Shown: positions 33,148-40,838 of the stretch, piece after piece | Position numbering within the stretch: position 1 is the first letter of the stretch | Layout of the letters: every line of letters starts with the position of its first letter | NCBI GenBank assembly: GCA_046294735.1 | Contig: JBKBKB010000001.1 | Location: forward strand, 248,001 to 312,000 | Source of the DNA: 34-65-8 sp046294735 | GTDB lineage: Bacteria; Pseudomonadota; Alphaproteobacteria; Sphingomonadales; Sphingomonadaceae | Direction of reading: 5' to 3' | Length of the DNA stretch: 64,000 bases | Made by a program: the position numbers and the translations under genes | Notes under the pieces: generated by a model | What the model was told of the DNA's origin: nothing | The model's database searches: none | What the model saw: only the letters and a program-made list of their open reading frames with translations

Positions 33148-33914
33148 AGCGCGGCATCGGCCTTGGCCAGGGCTGCGCGCGGGTCACATTCCGCCAGGAC
33201 ATCGGCCATCCCGGCGGAAAAGCTGATCATGCCGATCGGCTGCTTGGTCTGGCGCGAGATGAAGCGCCGCTCGCTGACAGCAATGCGAGCACGATCGAGC
33301 CGGGCCAGCGCATGATCGCGGCTTTCTCCCCGCATCAGCAGGACGAACTCCTCGCCACCGTGCCGCGCAACGAAACAGCCGTCGGCGGCGCATTCGCCCA
33401 GCACGCTGGCGACCGCTCGCAGCAAGCCATCACCGGTTTCGTGCCCAAACCGGTCATTGACGGACTTGAACCGGTCGATGTCGCAGATCGCGACATAGAG
33501 TGCCTGCCCTTCACGCCGCGCCTGTTCGAATGCGGAGGCATATTCCCGTTCGAATGCGCGGCGGTTGGGCAGGCCGGTCAGGCAGTCGATGTCTGCCTCG
33601 CGCCGGGCCTGGTCCAGATCGCTGCGCAGCTGCGCGGTCTCCGCTTCGCTGCGGCGCATGTTGCGTTCGAGCTGGCCTAGGGTCGCCAGCATGGCGCGGG
33701 CAAGATCGACGATCTGGCGCGTGGCCGGATCGGGCACCAGCCCTTCGGCCGCCACGATCTGGTTATGGAATTGCTGCTGGCACGCGCCAGTCTGTTCGCT
33801 GGCTCGGGCTGCGGTCTCTGAGAACCGGTGGATCGCTTCCTCCAGCCGGTCAAGCAGCGGCGCGGGATGGACCGGTGGCATATCGGCGCTGGGGGCAGGA
33901 TCGTGCAGGCCCAT
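33078..33914 (-). CDS. GGDEF-domain diguanylate cyclase
   Basis: A 278-residue predicted cytoplasmic enzyme that makes c-di-GMP from GTP. An N-terminal helical region (about residues 20-105, likely coiled coil) precedes the GGDEF domain, with DCLTGLPNRRAFE, DIDRFKSVND and the active-site GGEEF in ARHGGEEFVLL. The inhibitory RxxD site is not apparent five residues before it. Embedded in the flagellar island, it could link c-di-GMP to motility. The start at 33914 is preferred; an ATG at 33992 is possible. Confidence 0.85.
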   Translation of the reverse strand: MGLHDPAPSADMPPVHPAPLLDRLEEAIHRFSETAARASEQTGACQQQFHNQIVAAEGLVPDPATRQIVDLARAMLATLGQLERNMRRSEAETAQLRSDLDQARREADIDCLTGLPNRRAFEREYASAFEQARREGQALYVAICDIDRFKSVNDRFGHETGDGLLRAVASVLGECAADGCFVARHGGEEFVLLMRGESRDHALARLDRARIAVSERRFISRQTKQPIGMISFSAGMADVLAECDPRAALAKADAALYRAKELGRNRVLGAWDMASGAS

Positions 33915-34041
33915 CACTGGCGTTTCCCTGAACTGGCGACAGCAACCACACGGCGCGCGTCGACTGGTGACCGGTTGCCTATGGCGGATCATGGTCAACA
34001 CTGCGCCAACGGCAACCCATGGGATACTACCTATGGAGGGC

Positions 34042-34057
34042 TGGCACGGACCGTGCA
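34042..34057 (+). promoter_or_regulatory. Sigma-54 promoter of flgA-flgM-flgN
   Basis: TGGCACG-GACC-GTGCA differs from the TGGCACG-N4-TTGCW consensus only at one position, with the GG/GC spacing of 10 exactly conserved. The predicted transcript start is near 34068, about 29 bp before flgA. Confidence 0.8.
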
Positions 34058-34096
34058 TCTTGCATGGCCATGTCATGTTTGTCGAAGGTCCCTGCT

Positions 34097-34645
34097 ATGA
34101 TCCGTCTCGCTTGTTTCCCGCTCCTGGCCCTGGTTCCGGGTAGCGCCGCGCCCTTATCGGCGCAGACCGCGCACACCGAACCGGCCGCCATCGACCGTGT
34201 GGTAGAGCGGTTCACCGGTTCGGCCATCGGCCAGCCCGGCGGTGCGCGCGAACCAGTTGACCGCCGTCTTCGCCTGAGTGCCTGCGGGCAGGAACCGGTC
34301 GCCACTTGGCACGGCAGCCCGGGCCGGACAGTGACGGTTGCCTGTCCCGGCCCCGGCGGGTGGCGGGTGTTCGTCAACCTGGTCGTCAGCCCTTCCAGAG
34401 AGCCTGAAACCGGATTGGCCGCTGGATCAGCCGGTGCATCCGCCGTCCGTCAGCTGCCTATGATCAAGCGGGGCGAGAGCCTGACGGTCATGGTCACAGG
34501 GCGCGGGTTTGCCATTCGCCGCACTGCCGAAGCCTTGGGCAGCGGCAGCGTGGGTGAATGGATTGCCGTGCGCACCACCCCCGGCGGTGAGCCGTTGCGG
34601 GCCCGCATCATGCAGCCGGGGCTGGCAGAAATTCCCCTGCCCTGA
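34097..34645 (+). CDS. flgA: Flagellar P-ring assembly chaperone FlgA
   Basis: FlgA is a periplasmic chaperone for FlgI. The 182-residue protein has a signal peptide (MIRLACFPLLALVPGSAAPLSA) and a degenerate N-terminal part with RLRLSACGQEP. A SAF-type domain near the C-terminus includes MIKRGESLTVMVTGRGFAIRRTAEALG and EWIAVRT. Somewhat shorter than E. coli FlgA (219). It heads a plus-strand unit with flgM and flgN downstream. Confidence 0.88.
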   Translation: MIRLACFPLLALVPGSAAPLSAQTAHTEPAAIDRVVERFTGSAIGQPGGAREPVDRRLRLSACGQEPVATWHGSPGRTVTVACPGPGGWRVFVNLVVSPSREPETGLAAGSAGASAVRQLPMIKRGESLTVMVTGRGFAIRRTAEALGSGSVGEWIAVRTTPGGEPLRARIMQPGLAEIPLP

Positions 34646-34717
34646 ACCGAATCTCCCCCCTTAATCGCGCGCCTGCCGGTCCGTCCTAGAGGCTAAGGAC
34701 AGTGCAGGAGACCCACC

Positions 34718-35005
34718 ATGTCGCCGATCGACATCCGCAAGGCGGCCCCGCCAGCCGCCGCACCGGCGGTCCACACCCATTCCTCCAACCAGCGGGAGGC
34801 TTTCCCGCGCACGGAGCCGCGCCCTGTCTCGCCGGGCGTCTCGGTCGAAGTGCTGGTTGGCGCTGACGCCCGCACCCCGCCCGTCGATCAGGACCGCGTG
34901 GCCGAAATCCGCGCAGCGCTGCGCGACGGCAGCTATCCGCTGGTTCCTGCGAGGATCGCCGATGCGATGATTGCGGCCCGCCTCGCGCTGGGAGGAGCCG
35001 TATGA
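34718..35005 (+). CDS. flgM: Anti-sigma-28 factor FlgM
   Basis: FlgM binds FliA until the hook is complete and is then exported. The 95-residue protein has the usual disordered N-terminal half (Pro/Ala/Ser-rich) and a helical C-terminal half: DQDRVAEIRAALRDGSYPLVPARIADAMIAARL, the sigma-binding region. The stop overlaps flgN by four bases (ATGA). Its presence with fliA in the island indicates a sigma-28 checkpoint. Confidence 0.88.
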   Translation: MSPIDIRKAAPPAAAPAVHTHSSNQREAFPRTEPRPVSPGVSVEVLVGADARTPPVDQDRVAEIRAALRDGSYPLVPARIADAMIAARLALGGAV

Positions 35006-35313
35006 CCCCGGACCAGACCGCCCGCTATTTGCGGCAGATGATTGCCGCCCTGGAGGCAGAGCGGCAGGCTCTTGCCGCGCTCGACCTTGAGGCGCTGGTC
35101 GCAGCCAGCGATGAAAAGCAGGCCATTTGCACGCACCTCGCCCCGGTCGCCGCCATGCCCGATGACGGCGAATGCCGCGCTCTGGCTGAGAGCGCCCGCG
35201 CCATGAACGAGATCAACCGCCGGGTGCGCAACCTGCTGGCCGCGCAGGTGGCTGCCCGGATCGACGGGCTGGCTGGAGAGGCCCGAACCTACTCCGCATC
35301 CCGCGCTGCCTGA
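35002..35313 (+). CDS. flgN: FlgN-like export chaperone
   Basis: A 103-residue, all-helical protein in the position of FlgN, the export chaperone for FlgK and FlgL. Sequence features are weak (YLRQMIAALEAERQALAALDLEALVAASDEK), but the pattern and overlap with flgM fit the family. Low sequence conservation is normal for FlgN. Confidence 0.7.
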   Translation: MTPDQTARYLRQMIAALEAERQALAALDLEALVAASDEKQAICTHLAPVAAMPDDGECRALAESARAMNEINRRVRNLLAAQVAARIDGLAGEARTYSASRAA

Positions 35314-35319
35314 CGCATT

Positions 35320-35335
35320 TGGCACGCCCCTTGCT
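35320..35335 (+). promoter_or_regulatory. Perfect sigma-54 promoter of the SLT-flhA-fliA unit
   Basis: TGGCACG-CCCC-TTGCT matches the sigma-54 consensus TGGCACG-N4-TTGCW exactly. The predicted start is near 35346, about 28 bp before the GTG start at 35374. A short CGGTG-AAA-CACCG hairpin and TTGCCGCAA lie between them. Confidence 0.9.
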
Positions 35336-35373
35336 GTGACCGGTGAAACACCGTTGCCGCAAGGGAGCCCGCC

Positions 35374-36243
35374 GTGGGCGAAAGCCGTATCGAGACCAGT
35401 CAACCGCCCGCCGCACCCTACCCGGTGCGCGCGGCGATTGCGCAAGGCGCCGCCCGCACCGGCATGGGGTTCGATTTTCTGCTGGCGCAGGCCCGGGTCG
35501 AGTCCGGGCTCGATCCGGCGGCGAAGGCACGCAGCTCCAGCGCGACTGGCCTGTTCCAGTTCATCGAATCGACCTGGCTGACCACGCTTCACAAGCACGG
35601 CGCGGAGCACGGTCTGGGTGAACTGGCCACCATGATCACGCCCGGACCCAATGGCCCGCGGGTGGCCGATCCGGCGCTGCGCCAGCATATCCTGGGCCTG
35701 CGCCGCGATCCGGCACTCGCTTCGGTCATGGCTGGGGCACTGGCGCAGGATAACCGCGCCGCCTTGCTACCCGTGCTCGGGCGGGAACCGGACGCTGGCG
35801 AACTCTATCTCGCCCATTTCCTGGGGGCTGGTGGGGCAAGCCGGTTCCTTACTGCCATGCAGGCCGATCCGCGCCAGTCTGCCGCTGCGCTGTTCCCAAA
35901 GCCTGCCGCAGCGAACCGGCCGATCTTCTATCAGCCGGGCGGCATGGCCCGCTCACTGACCGAAGTGCTGGACCTGATGCGCGGGAAGATGGCCCGGGCG
36001 ATGGACGCACCCGCCGGTGTCAGCCCGTCTACCCTTACATCCGCGCCATCGGCTGCTGCCATGCCCGCTCCGTTCCACGCCCGGCAACACCGGTTTGCCG
36101 CCGCTGCGGCAACTTTCGCGCCGGAACCAACCCGGCCGCGCCCGCTCAGCGAAGTGCTGCAGACCAGCTTTGCCGGACCTGAAACGGCCTCGGGCGAACA
36201 CGTCCGCCGCGCCTACGCCCGCCTGCGGAGCTTCGGCCTGTGA
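35374..36243 (+). CDS. SLT-domain lytic transglycosylase, probably flagellar
   Basis: A 289-residue protein with an N-terminal transglycosylase domain of the Slt/MltE type (LLAQARVESGLDPAAKARSS with the catalytic Glu, then SATGLFQFIESTW, and GELYLAHFLGAGGA). The C-terminal half is Ala/Pro-rich and resembles no domain I recognise. No signal peptide is visible, so export through the flagellar secretion system or another route is possible. Because flgJ here lacks its muramidase domain, this enzyme may open the peptidoglycan for the rod. The start is GTG; the stop overlaps flhA. Confidence 0.85.
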   Translation: MGESRIETSQPPAAPYPVRAAIAQGAARTGMGFDFLLAQARVESGLDPAAKARSSSATGLFQFIESTWLTTLHKHGAEHGLGELATMITPGPNGPRVADPALRQHILGLRRDPALASVMAGALAQDNRAALLPVLGREPDAGELYLAHFLGAGGASRFLTAMQADPRQSAAALFPKPAAANRPIFYQPGGMARSLTEVLDLMRGKMARAMDAPAGVSPSTLTSAPSAAAMPAPFHARQHRFAAAAATFAPEPTRPRPLSEVLQTSFAGPETASGEHVRRAYARLRSFGL

Positions 36244-38330
36244 CGGCACGCCTTGCCGCCCTGCCCGGTGCCTTTGCCCTGCCATTCGGCATCCTGGCGC
36301 TGATCGTGCTGATGGTGCTGCCGATCCCGGCCACCCTGCTCGATGTATTCTTCGTCCTCAACCTGGCCATTTCTGTGGTCATCCTGACCACCGCACTCAA
36401 CGCCCGCAAGCCGCTTGATTTCTCGTCCTTTCCCACTGTCCTGCTGTTCGCCACGCTGCTGCGGCTGGCACTCAATGTCGCCTCGACCCGGGTGGTGCTG
36501 GTCAACGGGCATGAAGGCGGGGCGGCCGCCGGGCAAGTGATCGAAAGCTTTGGCGCTTTCCTGGTCGGCGGCAATTTTGCGGTGGGCCTGTTCGTATTCG
36601 CAATCCTGCTGATCATCAACCTGGTGGTGGTGACCAAAGGGGCGGGGCGCATTTCCGAGGTCTCCGCCCGGTTCGTGCTCGACGCCCTGCCAGGCAAGCA
36701 GATGGCGATTGATGCCGACATCGCCGCTGGAGTTCTGACCACCGACGAAGCCCGCGCGCGCCGGGCCGAGGTGGCGGTGGAAGCGGACTTCTACGGCTCG
36801 ATGGACGGTGCCTCCAAGTTCGTGAAGGGCGATGCCATCGCCGGATTGCTGATCCTGGCCGTCAATGTGATTGGCGGTTTCGCGCTGGGCATGACCGCCC
36901 ATGGCCTTAGCGCAGGCGAGGCGGGCGAATTCTATGTCACGCTGGCGGTGGGCGATGCGCTGGTCGCGCAGGTGCCCGCGTTGCTCCTGTCCATTGCCGC
37001 TGCCGCCATCGTGACCCGCGTCTCTGATACGCGAGACCTGGTCGGCCAGATCGGCGGGCAGGTGTCCGAAGCCAAGGGCTGGCTCCCGGTGGCGCTGGTG
37101 CTGGGCGCGATCGGGCTGATCCCGGCCATGCCGCAGCTGCTGTTCCTGCCCGCTGCAGCGCTATGCCTGCTGGTATGGTACCGCCTGCGTCGACGCGCCG
37201 CCGCCGCCCCGGCCCCCGCCTTCGCGCTCGACGAAAGCCGCCCGGACCAGTTCGGGATAGCTGACGTGACCGACCATACGCTGGTTGCGCTCGAACTGGG
37301 CTACGCTCTGGTCCATCTGGTCGACGAGGCGCGCAAGGCGCCGCTGCTGCCGCGCCTGACCGGCATCCGCAAGCAGTTGTCGCGCCAGTTCGGGTTCGTT
37401 TTGCCGCAACTGCGTGTGGTTGATGCGCTGGAACTCCCTCCGCAAGGTTACCGGGTGCGGCTGGGCGGGGTGACCTTGGGCCAAGGCGAAGTCCGGCCTG
37501 ACCGGCTGCTGGCAATTGACACCGGCGAAGTGCCGCAGGGTGCCGCAATTGCCGGCGAAGCGGTGCTCGATCCCAGCTTTCACTGCCCCGCCCGGTGGAT
37601 CGAACCGGCCATGCGCGAAATGGCCATTGCCGAAGGGTACCTGGTGGTTGACCCCGGGACCGTCATCGCGACCCATCTCAACCAGCTGCTGCTGGCCCGG
37701 ATCGATGCACTGCTGGGTCCAGAGGAAGTGCGCGCGCTGCTCGACGGCCTGCGTGAACGAATGCCGGGACTGGTCGAGGCGATTACCCCGGAGCCGATGT
37801 CGCTTGCCGCACTGACCCGGTTCCTGCGCGCGCTGCTGGCAGACGGGATTGCCCTGTCGCACCCCGGCCCGGTGTTCACCGCGCTCGCGCTCGCATTGCA
37901 GAAAACTCAGGATTTCAATGCCCTGATCGACCTTGTCCGGATAGACCTGGGTGGCTGGATGGTTGGCCAGGTGTGCCCGCCGGACCAGCCACTGACTGTC
38001 ACCACGCTCGATCCCGGACTGGAAGCCGCCATTCTCGGCGGAATGACCGATCCGGCAACCGGCCAGCCGCTGATCGATCCCGATTGCGGGCGGATGATTG
38101 CCGAGCGGATGGCCGCTGCGGTGGCGCAGGCCGACAGGCCGGTCGCCCTGATCGTCCAGACCCCCGCTCGCCGCGCACTCGCTGCGCTGCTGCACAACAG
38201 AGTGCCACGTGCGCTGGTGCTCGCCCTGAGCGAACTTCCCGCCACTCAGCCAATCACAGTGCTCGAAGTGATCGGCGCCCCGCCAACCGAGCCGCAACCT
38301 GCACCTGAACCGGAGATGCTTGCCGCATGA
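36240..38330 (+). CDS. flhA: Flagellar export gate protein FlhA
   Basis: FlhA forms the nonameric export gate of the flagellar type III secretion system. The 696-residue protein (E. coli 692) starts with eight membrane segments and carries the FHIPEP-family signature around RISEVSARFVLDALPGKQMAIDADIAAG. The C-terminal cytoplasmic domain follows after about residue 320. A GTG start at 36240 overlaps the transglycosylase stop. No flhF or flhG follows; the next gene is fliA with a four-base overlap. Confidence 0.97.
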   Translation: MTARLAALPGAFALPFGILALIVLMVLPIPATLLDVFFVLNLAISVVILTTALNARKPLDFSSFPTVLLFATLLRLALNVASTRVVLVNGHEGGAAAGQVIESFGAFLVGGNFAVGLFVFAILLIINLVVVTKGAGRISEVSARFVLDALPGKQMAIDADIAAGVLTTDEARARRAEVAVEADFYGSMDGASKFVKGDAIAGLLILAVNVIGGFALGMTAHGLSAGEAGEFYVTLAVGDALVAQVPALLLSIAAAAIVTRVSDTRDLVGQIGGQVSEAKGWLPVALVLGAIGLIPAMPQLLFLPAAALCLLVWYRLRRRAAAAPAPAFALDESRPDQFGIADVTDHTLVALELGYALVHLVDEARKAPLLPRLTGIRKQLSRQFGFVLPQLRVVDALELPPQGYRVRLGGVTLGQGEVRPDRLLAIDTGEVPQGAAIAGEAVLDPSFHCPARWIEPAMREMAIAEGYLVVDPGTVIATHLNQLLLARIDALLGPEEVRALLDGLRERMPGLVEAITPEPMSLAALTRFLRALLADGIALSHPGPVFTALALALQKTQDFNALIDLVRIDLGGWMVGQVCPPDQPLTVTTLDPGLEAAILGGMTDPATGQPLIDPDCGRMIAERMAAAVAQADRPVALIVQTPARRALAALLHNRVPRALVLALSELPATQPITVLEVIGAPPTEPQPAPEPEMLAA

Positions 38331-39052
38331 ATCACGATCATTCCTCCTTTGCCGAGGCGCTCGCCCATGCACCGCGTGATGTGGTGGAGGACCGGGTGCG
38401 CCGGTTCATGCCGCTGGTGCGCAAGTCCGCCTGGCATATCCACGGTCTGGGCCGCGACGGGATCGAGTTGGAAGACCTGATCCAGGTCGGCCTGCTGGCC
38501 CTGACCGAATGCGCCCGCCGCCACGGCGTGGCCCCGGACGACGGTTTTGCCGCCTATGCCAAGCTGCGCGTGCGCGGCGCCATGTTCGATCTGATCCGGC
38601 GGACCATGCCCGACAGCCGCAGCGCGGTGCGGTGGCGACAGGCCTATGACGCCGCAGTAGCTCACCTGACCGGGCTCCACGGCAGACCGCCGACTACCGC
38701 TCAGCTCTGTGCCGAACTCGATTGCAGCGAGAGCGATCTGCGGGCGATCGAGCGTGGGCCAACCACCTTTGTCACGCTCGACGACGGCCTCGGCAATGGC
38801 GCTGCCGCGTTCGCCGACGACGCACCCGATGCCTTCACCCAGCTGGCCGAGCTGGACGAACATGCCCGGCTTGCCGAAGCAATCGACCAGTTGCCCGAAC
38901 GGCTCCAGCTGGTGCTCCAGCTGTTCTTTGTCGAGGAGCTGAACCTGACCGAGATTGCCGCCGTGCTCGAGGTAAGCGTGCCGCGCGTCCATCAGCTCCG
39001 CGCGCAGGCGCTCGACAAGCTGCGGGCATTGCTGGCGGATCTTGCCGGGTAA
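38327..39052 (+). CDS. fliA: RNA polymerase sigma-28 factor FliA
   Basis: FliA directs late flagellar gene expression. The 241-residue protein shows sigma-70-family region 2 (ELEDLIQVGLLALTECARRHG, RVRGAMFDLIRR), region 3, and the region 4 helix-turn-helix (LTEIAAVLEVSVPRVHQLRAQALDKLR). It overlaps flhA by four bases, so its dose should follow flhA expression. flgM in this island encodes its inhibitor. The end meets fliS three bases away on the other strand. Confidence 0.96.
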   Translation: MNHDHSSFAEALAHAPRDVVEDRVRRFMPLVRKSAWHIHGLGRDGIELEDLIQVGLLALTECARRHGVAPDDGFAAYAKLRVRGAMFDLIRRTMPDSRSAVRWRQAYDAAVAHLTGLHGRPPTTAQLCAELDCSESDLRAIERGPTTFVTLDDGLGNGAAAFADDAPDAFTQLAELDEHARLAEAIDQLPERLQLVLQLFFVEELNLTEIAAVLEVSVPRVHQLRAQALDKLRALLADLAG

Positions 39053-39055
39053 CGG

Positions 39056-39412
39056 TCAGAGCAGCGCAAGCACGTCAACCAGGTCGCGTTCGATCGCACC
39101 CAGCCGGTCGACATCCAGCCGGACCAGCGATGCCATCACTTCCGCCCGGGCGCTGCCGTAGAACTGCACCAGTGGGGTTCGGAGCGGATTGTCCGGCGCA
39201 ACCCCTTCCCGCAAGGCGAGCAAGGCGGCCCCGGCCTGCCCCATTGCATCGGCCCGGGTGCCGCGATCATCGGCCATGCGCGCCCGGCCGAGCGCGACAA
39301 TCGCTCTTTCGAGGCACAGGCGGGTCAGGCCCGCACCGTCGCTCCCTTCGACCCTGGCATCGAACTCCACCCGGCGATAGGTGGTGGCCGGATCATCCAG
39401 CAAGGCCAGCAT
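39056..39412 (-). CDS. fliS: Flagellin export chaperone FliS
   Basis: FliS binds flagellin C-termini to prevent premature polymerisation. The 118-residue protein has the family pattern TRLCLERAIVALGRARMA and PLVQFYGSARAEVMASLVR, although the usual N-terminal YxxxxxxTASPxELI start is degenerate here. It follows fliD by one base and is the last gene of the long fli operon. Confidence 0.82.
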   Translation of the reverse strand: MLALLDDPATTYRRVEFDARVEGSDGAGLTRLCLERAIVALGRARMADDRGTRADAMGQAGAALLALREGVAPDNPLRTPLVQFYGSARAEVMASLVRLDVDRLGAIERDLVDVLALL

Positions 39413-39413
39413 G

Positions 39414-40808
39414 TCAACGGCTCCTTGCGGTCCACATGTCGACCTGCGTGCGCAGGAACGACAGGGTCGAGTTGGACGAGGCGACCCTGCGGTCGGCGGC
39501 AACGAATTCGCGGATCATCCGCTCGCGCAGGCGCTCCTGCTGCTCGCCAATCTTGGTGAGCGCGTCCTCGTTGCGCTTAAGCTGCGCGCTGTAGCGCGCT
39601 TCCGAGCCAGCGAGCGAACCCGGATCGCCGCGCGCCGCCGTGGTCCGCGCCAGTCGGTCAACGGTGGCAAACACGCCGAACAGCCCGGTGGTGAACATGG
39701 CCGCCGCGCCTTGGGGACTCTCGGTCAACGTGCGGTTGAGCCGGGCACTGTCGAGCCGGAAAGTGCCGTCGCGGTTGAGCGACAGGCCCAGATCACCCAG
39801 TGTGCGGGGCGCGCCCGCCGCTGCACCGGGCATGATAACGGTGCCGGAAAGCGCGGCAAAGGTTCTGCGCAAGGCCCGCAGGCCGGGGTCTGCGCCAAGG
39901 TCGCCCGCCAGCGGATCGCCCAATGCGCGGACTTGCCCGGCAATGTCGTTCAAGGCAGCGACCAGATCACCCATCACGCCGCTGACTTGCCCGCTTCGGT
40001 CGGCAAAGCCGATGGTCGTCGGAGCGCCGGTATTGGTCTCGCGAAGATCGATCTGGATGCCTTCGGGCAAGCCGGTGACCCGATTGGTCGGGCTGGTCAT
40101 CGCCACTGTATCGAGCAGGAAGGCGGCATCCTGCGCGCTCTGGCGGAGCTGTCCGTTGTCACCCGCAGCCGTCCAGCCGAGATCACCAAGCGGTCCCGGA
40201 GCCCCGGTGTTGGTCACTTCTACCTCAAACGCGCTGGCTGCGCCCTCAGCGCCCTTCAGCACCAATTCCGGGCCATTGCTGCCGTTCGCGACGTAGGCTG
40301 TGATACCTGCATTGGCGGCAGTAATCCGGCCCGCAACCTGGGCCAGCGTATCGCCCGGCCCAACCGCAATCACCACCGAAGCACGCGCCGGATCGGCGGT
40401 GAAACGCAGTGTAAGGGCGCCTTCTCCCAGCGGATCGCTGACATTGGCCGGGCCGGCCAGTGCCAGCATCTGCCCGCGCGCGAGCTGTGTCACTTCAAGG
40501 GCATAGCTGCCGCGCGGGCTCGCCCCCGGCAACACCGTGACGCTCGCAACCGCAGGATTGCCAATGGTCGGCTGCGGCGACAGATCGCCGGTGCGTATCC
40601 GTTCGCCCAGGGCGCTGGCAAGCTGGCTGAACTGGCCGCGGAGCTGGCTAGCCGCCGAAACCCGCGCTTCCAGCGCCTCGTTTCGCGTCGCCAGCCGGGC
40701 GATCTGCGCCGCGTAGCGGGCTTCGGCAAGATCGCTGGCCAGCTTGACCATATCGACACCGCTGCCGCCGCCAAGGCGCGAAACGAGCGAGGATGTGCTG
40801 CTTTCCAT
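39414..40808 (-). CDS. fliD: Flagellar filament cap protein FliD (HAP2)
   Basis: FliD caps the filament and promotes flagellin addition. The 464-residue protein (E. coli 468) has GGGSGVDMVKLASDLAEARYAAQIARL near the N-terminus and a C-terminal coiled region (YSAQLKRNEDALTKIGEQQERLRERMIREFVAADRRV). Core domains look intact. It lies 30 bp after flhB. Confidence 0.93.
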   Translation of the reverse strand: MESSTSSLVSRLGGGSGVDMVKLASDLAEARYAAQIARLATRNEALEARVSAASQLRGQFSQLASALGERIRTGDLSPQPTIGNPAVASVTVLPGASPRGSYALEVTQLARGQMLALAGPANVSDPLGEGALTLRFTADPARASVVIAVGPGDTLAQVAGRITAANAGITAYVANGSNGPELVLKGAEGAASAFEVEVTNTGAPGPLGDLGWTAAGDNGQLRQSAQDAAFLLDTVAMTSPTNRVTGLPEGIQIDLRETNTGAPTTIGFADRSGQVSGVMGDLVAALNDIAGQVRALGDPLAGDLGADPGLRALRRTFAALSGTVIMPGAAAGAPRTLGDLGLSLNRDGTFRLDSARLNRTLTESPQGAAAMFTTGLFGVFATVDRLARTTAARGDPGSLAGSEARYSAQLKRNEDALTKIGEQQERLRERMIREFVAADRRVASSNSTLSFLRTQVDMWTARSR

Positions 40809-40838
40809 GCCGCTTAGAACGACGCGGTGCGGCGCGGG

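Noticed and set aside
34646..34717. Separate sigma-54 or sigma-28 promoter for flgM
   Set aside because: No element with correct spacing was found in this 72-bp gap; transcription from the flgA promoter is sufficient.
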